Part shown: positions 5,673-6,405 of the stretch, piece after piece
Layout of the letters: each line of letters opens with the position of its first letter
Position numbering within the stretch: position 1 is the stretch's first letter
From: Planococcus sp. (in: firmicutes)
Lineage (GTDB): Bacteria > Bacillota > Bacilli > Bacillales_A > Planococcaceae
Reading direction: 5' to 3'
DNA: 6,405 bases
Assembly (NCBI GenBank): GCA_030147225.1
Contig: JASLAI010000239.1
Coordinates: 1 to 6,405, forward strand
Notes under the pieces: generated by a model
What the model saw: the letters and a program-made list of their open reading frames with translations, nothing else
The model's database searches: none
Told to the model about the DNA's origin: nothing
Made by a program: the position numbers and the translations under genes

Positions 5673-6405
5673 ATGAGCGAAGAGAAAATGATCCGGTCTT
5701 TTGATGGAACGCAATTATTCACACGCAAAGACCAGGCCGAAAAGCAAAAAGCCATAGTGGTGATTGCCCACGGTCTGGCCGAGCATTTAGGGCGCTACGA
5801 TGCGCTGGCCGAAACCTTGTTGAAGCATGATTTTACAGTTTACCGCTATGAACAGCGCGGTCATGCACGGTCAGAAGGCGAGCGGACTTTTTTCAAGGAT
5901 TTTAATGAAATGCCGGACGATTTGAAAACCATTATGGATTTAGCGAAAGAAGAGAATTCGGGGCAACCGGTCTTTTTGATCGGCCACAGCATGGGCGGGT
6001 TCACGGCTGCAGCATTCGGAACGAAATATCCGGGACAAGCGGCCGGCATCGTATTGTCAGGTGCATTGACCCGCTATAATAATGAAATCTTTGGTCCGCT
6101 GCCAATGGATTTGCCAGCAGACACCTACTTAGACAACGAGCTTGGGGAAGGGGTGTGCAGCGATCCCGAAGTCGTCAAAGCTTATGGGGAAGATCCGTTG
6201 GTCGAAAAGAAAATTTCTGTTGGCCTCATCAATGAATTTGCTCCAGGCATCGACTGGCTGAAAGAACATGCCGCAAGTTTTGTGGATTCAGTGCTGGTGC
6301 TGCATGGCAATGAAGATGGATTGGTGGCTGAAAAAGATTCGCGGGACTTTTACGGGGAGATTGGTTCGAGGGATAAAACTTTGAAGATCTATGCTTCTTT
6401 AATGC
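5673..6405 (+). CDS. Alpha/beta hydrolase, monoacylglycerol lipase/lysophospholipase type (3' end outside window)
   Basis: The frame stays open for 244 codons from ATG 5673 to the right edge. The Hydrolase_4 pattern is clear: HGLAEHLGRYD (33-43) forms the oxyanion turn region. YEQRGHARSEG (59-69) corresponds to the usual DxRGHGxSxG, with Glu60 and Ala65 as variants. The nucleophile elbow is GHSMGG with Ser106, and the acid is Asp215 in HGNEDGLV. The catalytic His, in family members followed by Glu (HE), is expected right after the last visible codon; the final base is C, consistent with a His codon but not proof. The cap region spans about residues 134-195. There is no signal peptide, so it is probably a cytoplasmic serine esterase acting on monoacylglycerols, lysophospholipids or similar esters; the actual substrate is unknown. 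Members are usually about 260-310 residues, so most of the protein is present. A terminator upstream makes it independent of ltaS. Confidence 0.92.
   Translation, partial: MSEEKMIRSFDGTQLFTRKDQAEKQKAIVVIAHGLAEHLGRYDALAETLLKHDFTVYRYEQRGHARSEGERTFFKDFNEMPDDLKTIMDLAKEENSGQPVFLIGHSMGGFTAAAFGTKYPGQAAGIVLSGALTRYNNEIFGPLPMDLPADTYLDNELGEGVCSDPEVVKAYGEDPLVEKKISVGLINEFAPGIDWLKEHAASFVDSVLVLHGNEDGLVAEKDSRDFYGEIGSRDKTLKIYASLM

Noticed and set aside
5501..5755. 84-codon antisense frame across the ltaS terminator
   Set aside because: It crosses the terminator hairpin and the ribosome binding site of the hydrolase gene and shows no protein-like motifs.

Overview
The window reads as chromosomal DNA of a low-to-moderate GC Gram-positive bacterium (Bacillota). 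The grounds are a near-complete lipoteichoic acid synthase, strong GGAGG/AGGGGGTG-type ribosome binding sites, GTG and TTG start candidates, and a classic T-tailed hairpin terminator. Base composition and protein style suggest Planococcaceae (Planococcus-like), but that is inference. All genes are on the + strand and no gap exceeds 160 bases. No rRNA, tRNA, CRISPR array, insertion sequence or phage gene was seen.

Region 1 (2-3428) is a tight two-gene unit. The first gene is the C-terminal 889 residues of a UPF1/DNA2-like superfamily 1 helicase, cut by the left window edge, with about 500 residues of mostly coiled coil placed before helicase motif II. The second starts 4 bases after its stop, at a GTG whose ribosome binding site overlaps the helicase stop. 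It encodes a 250-residue protein of unknown function with a probable winged-helix segment. The pair looks like an accessory module, possibly anti-phage defence or nucleic-acid surveillance. This is the best candidate here for an undescribed system, but the helicase N-terminus lies outside the window.

Region 2 (3429-5590) is ltaS with a 153-base leader and a strong terminator. The reading frame runs 650 codons from 3582 to 5534, like normal LtaS, except for a single in-frame TAG at 4674-4676 (codon 365). All expected catalytic and metal-binding residues are present but fall on opposite sides of the stop: Glu260 and Thr304 before it, His420, Asp479 and His480 after it. The upstream product should be an inactive membrane stub, and the downstream piece has no export signal. 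This is either a very recent nonsense mutation or a sequence error.

Region 3 (5591-6405) is a separate transcription unit encoding an alpha/beta hydrolase of the monoacylglycerol lipase/lysophospholipase type. The right edge cuts it just where the catalytic histidine is expected.
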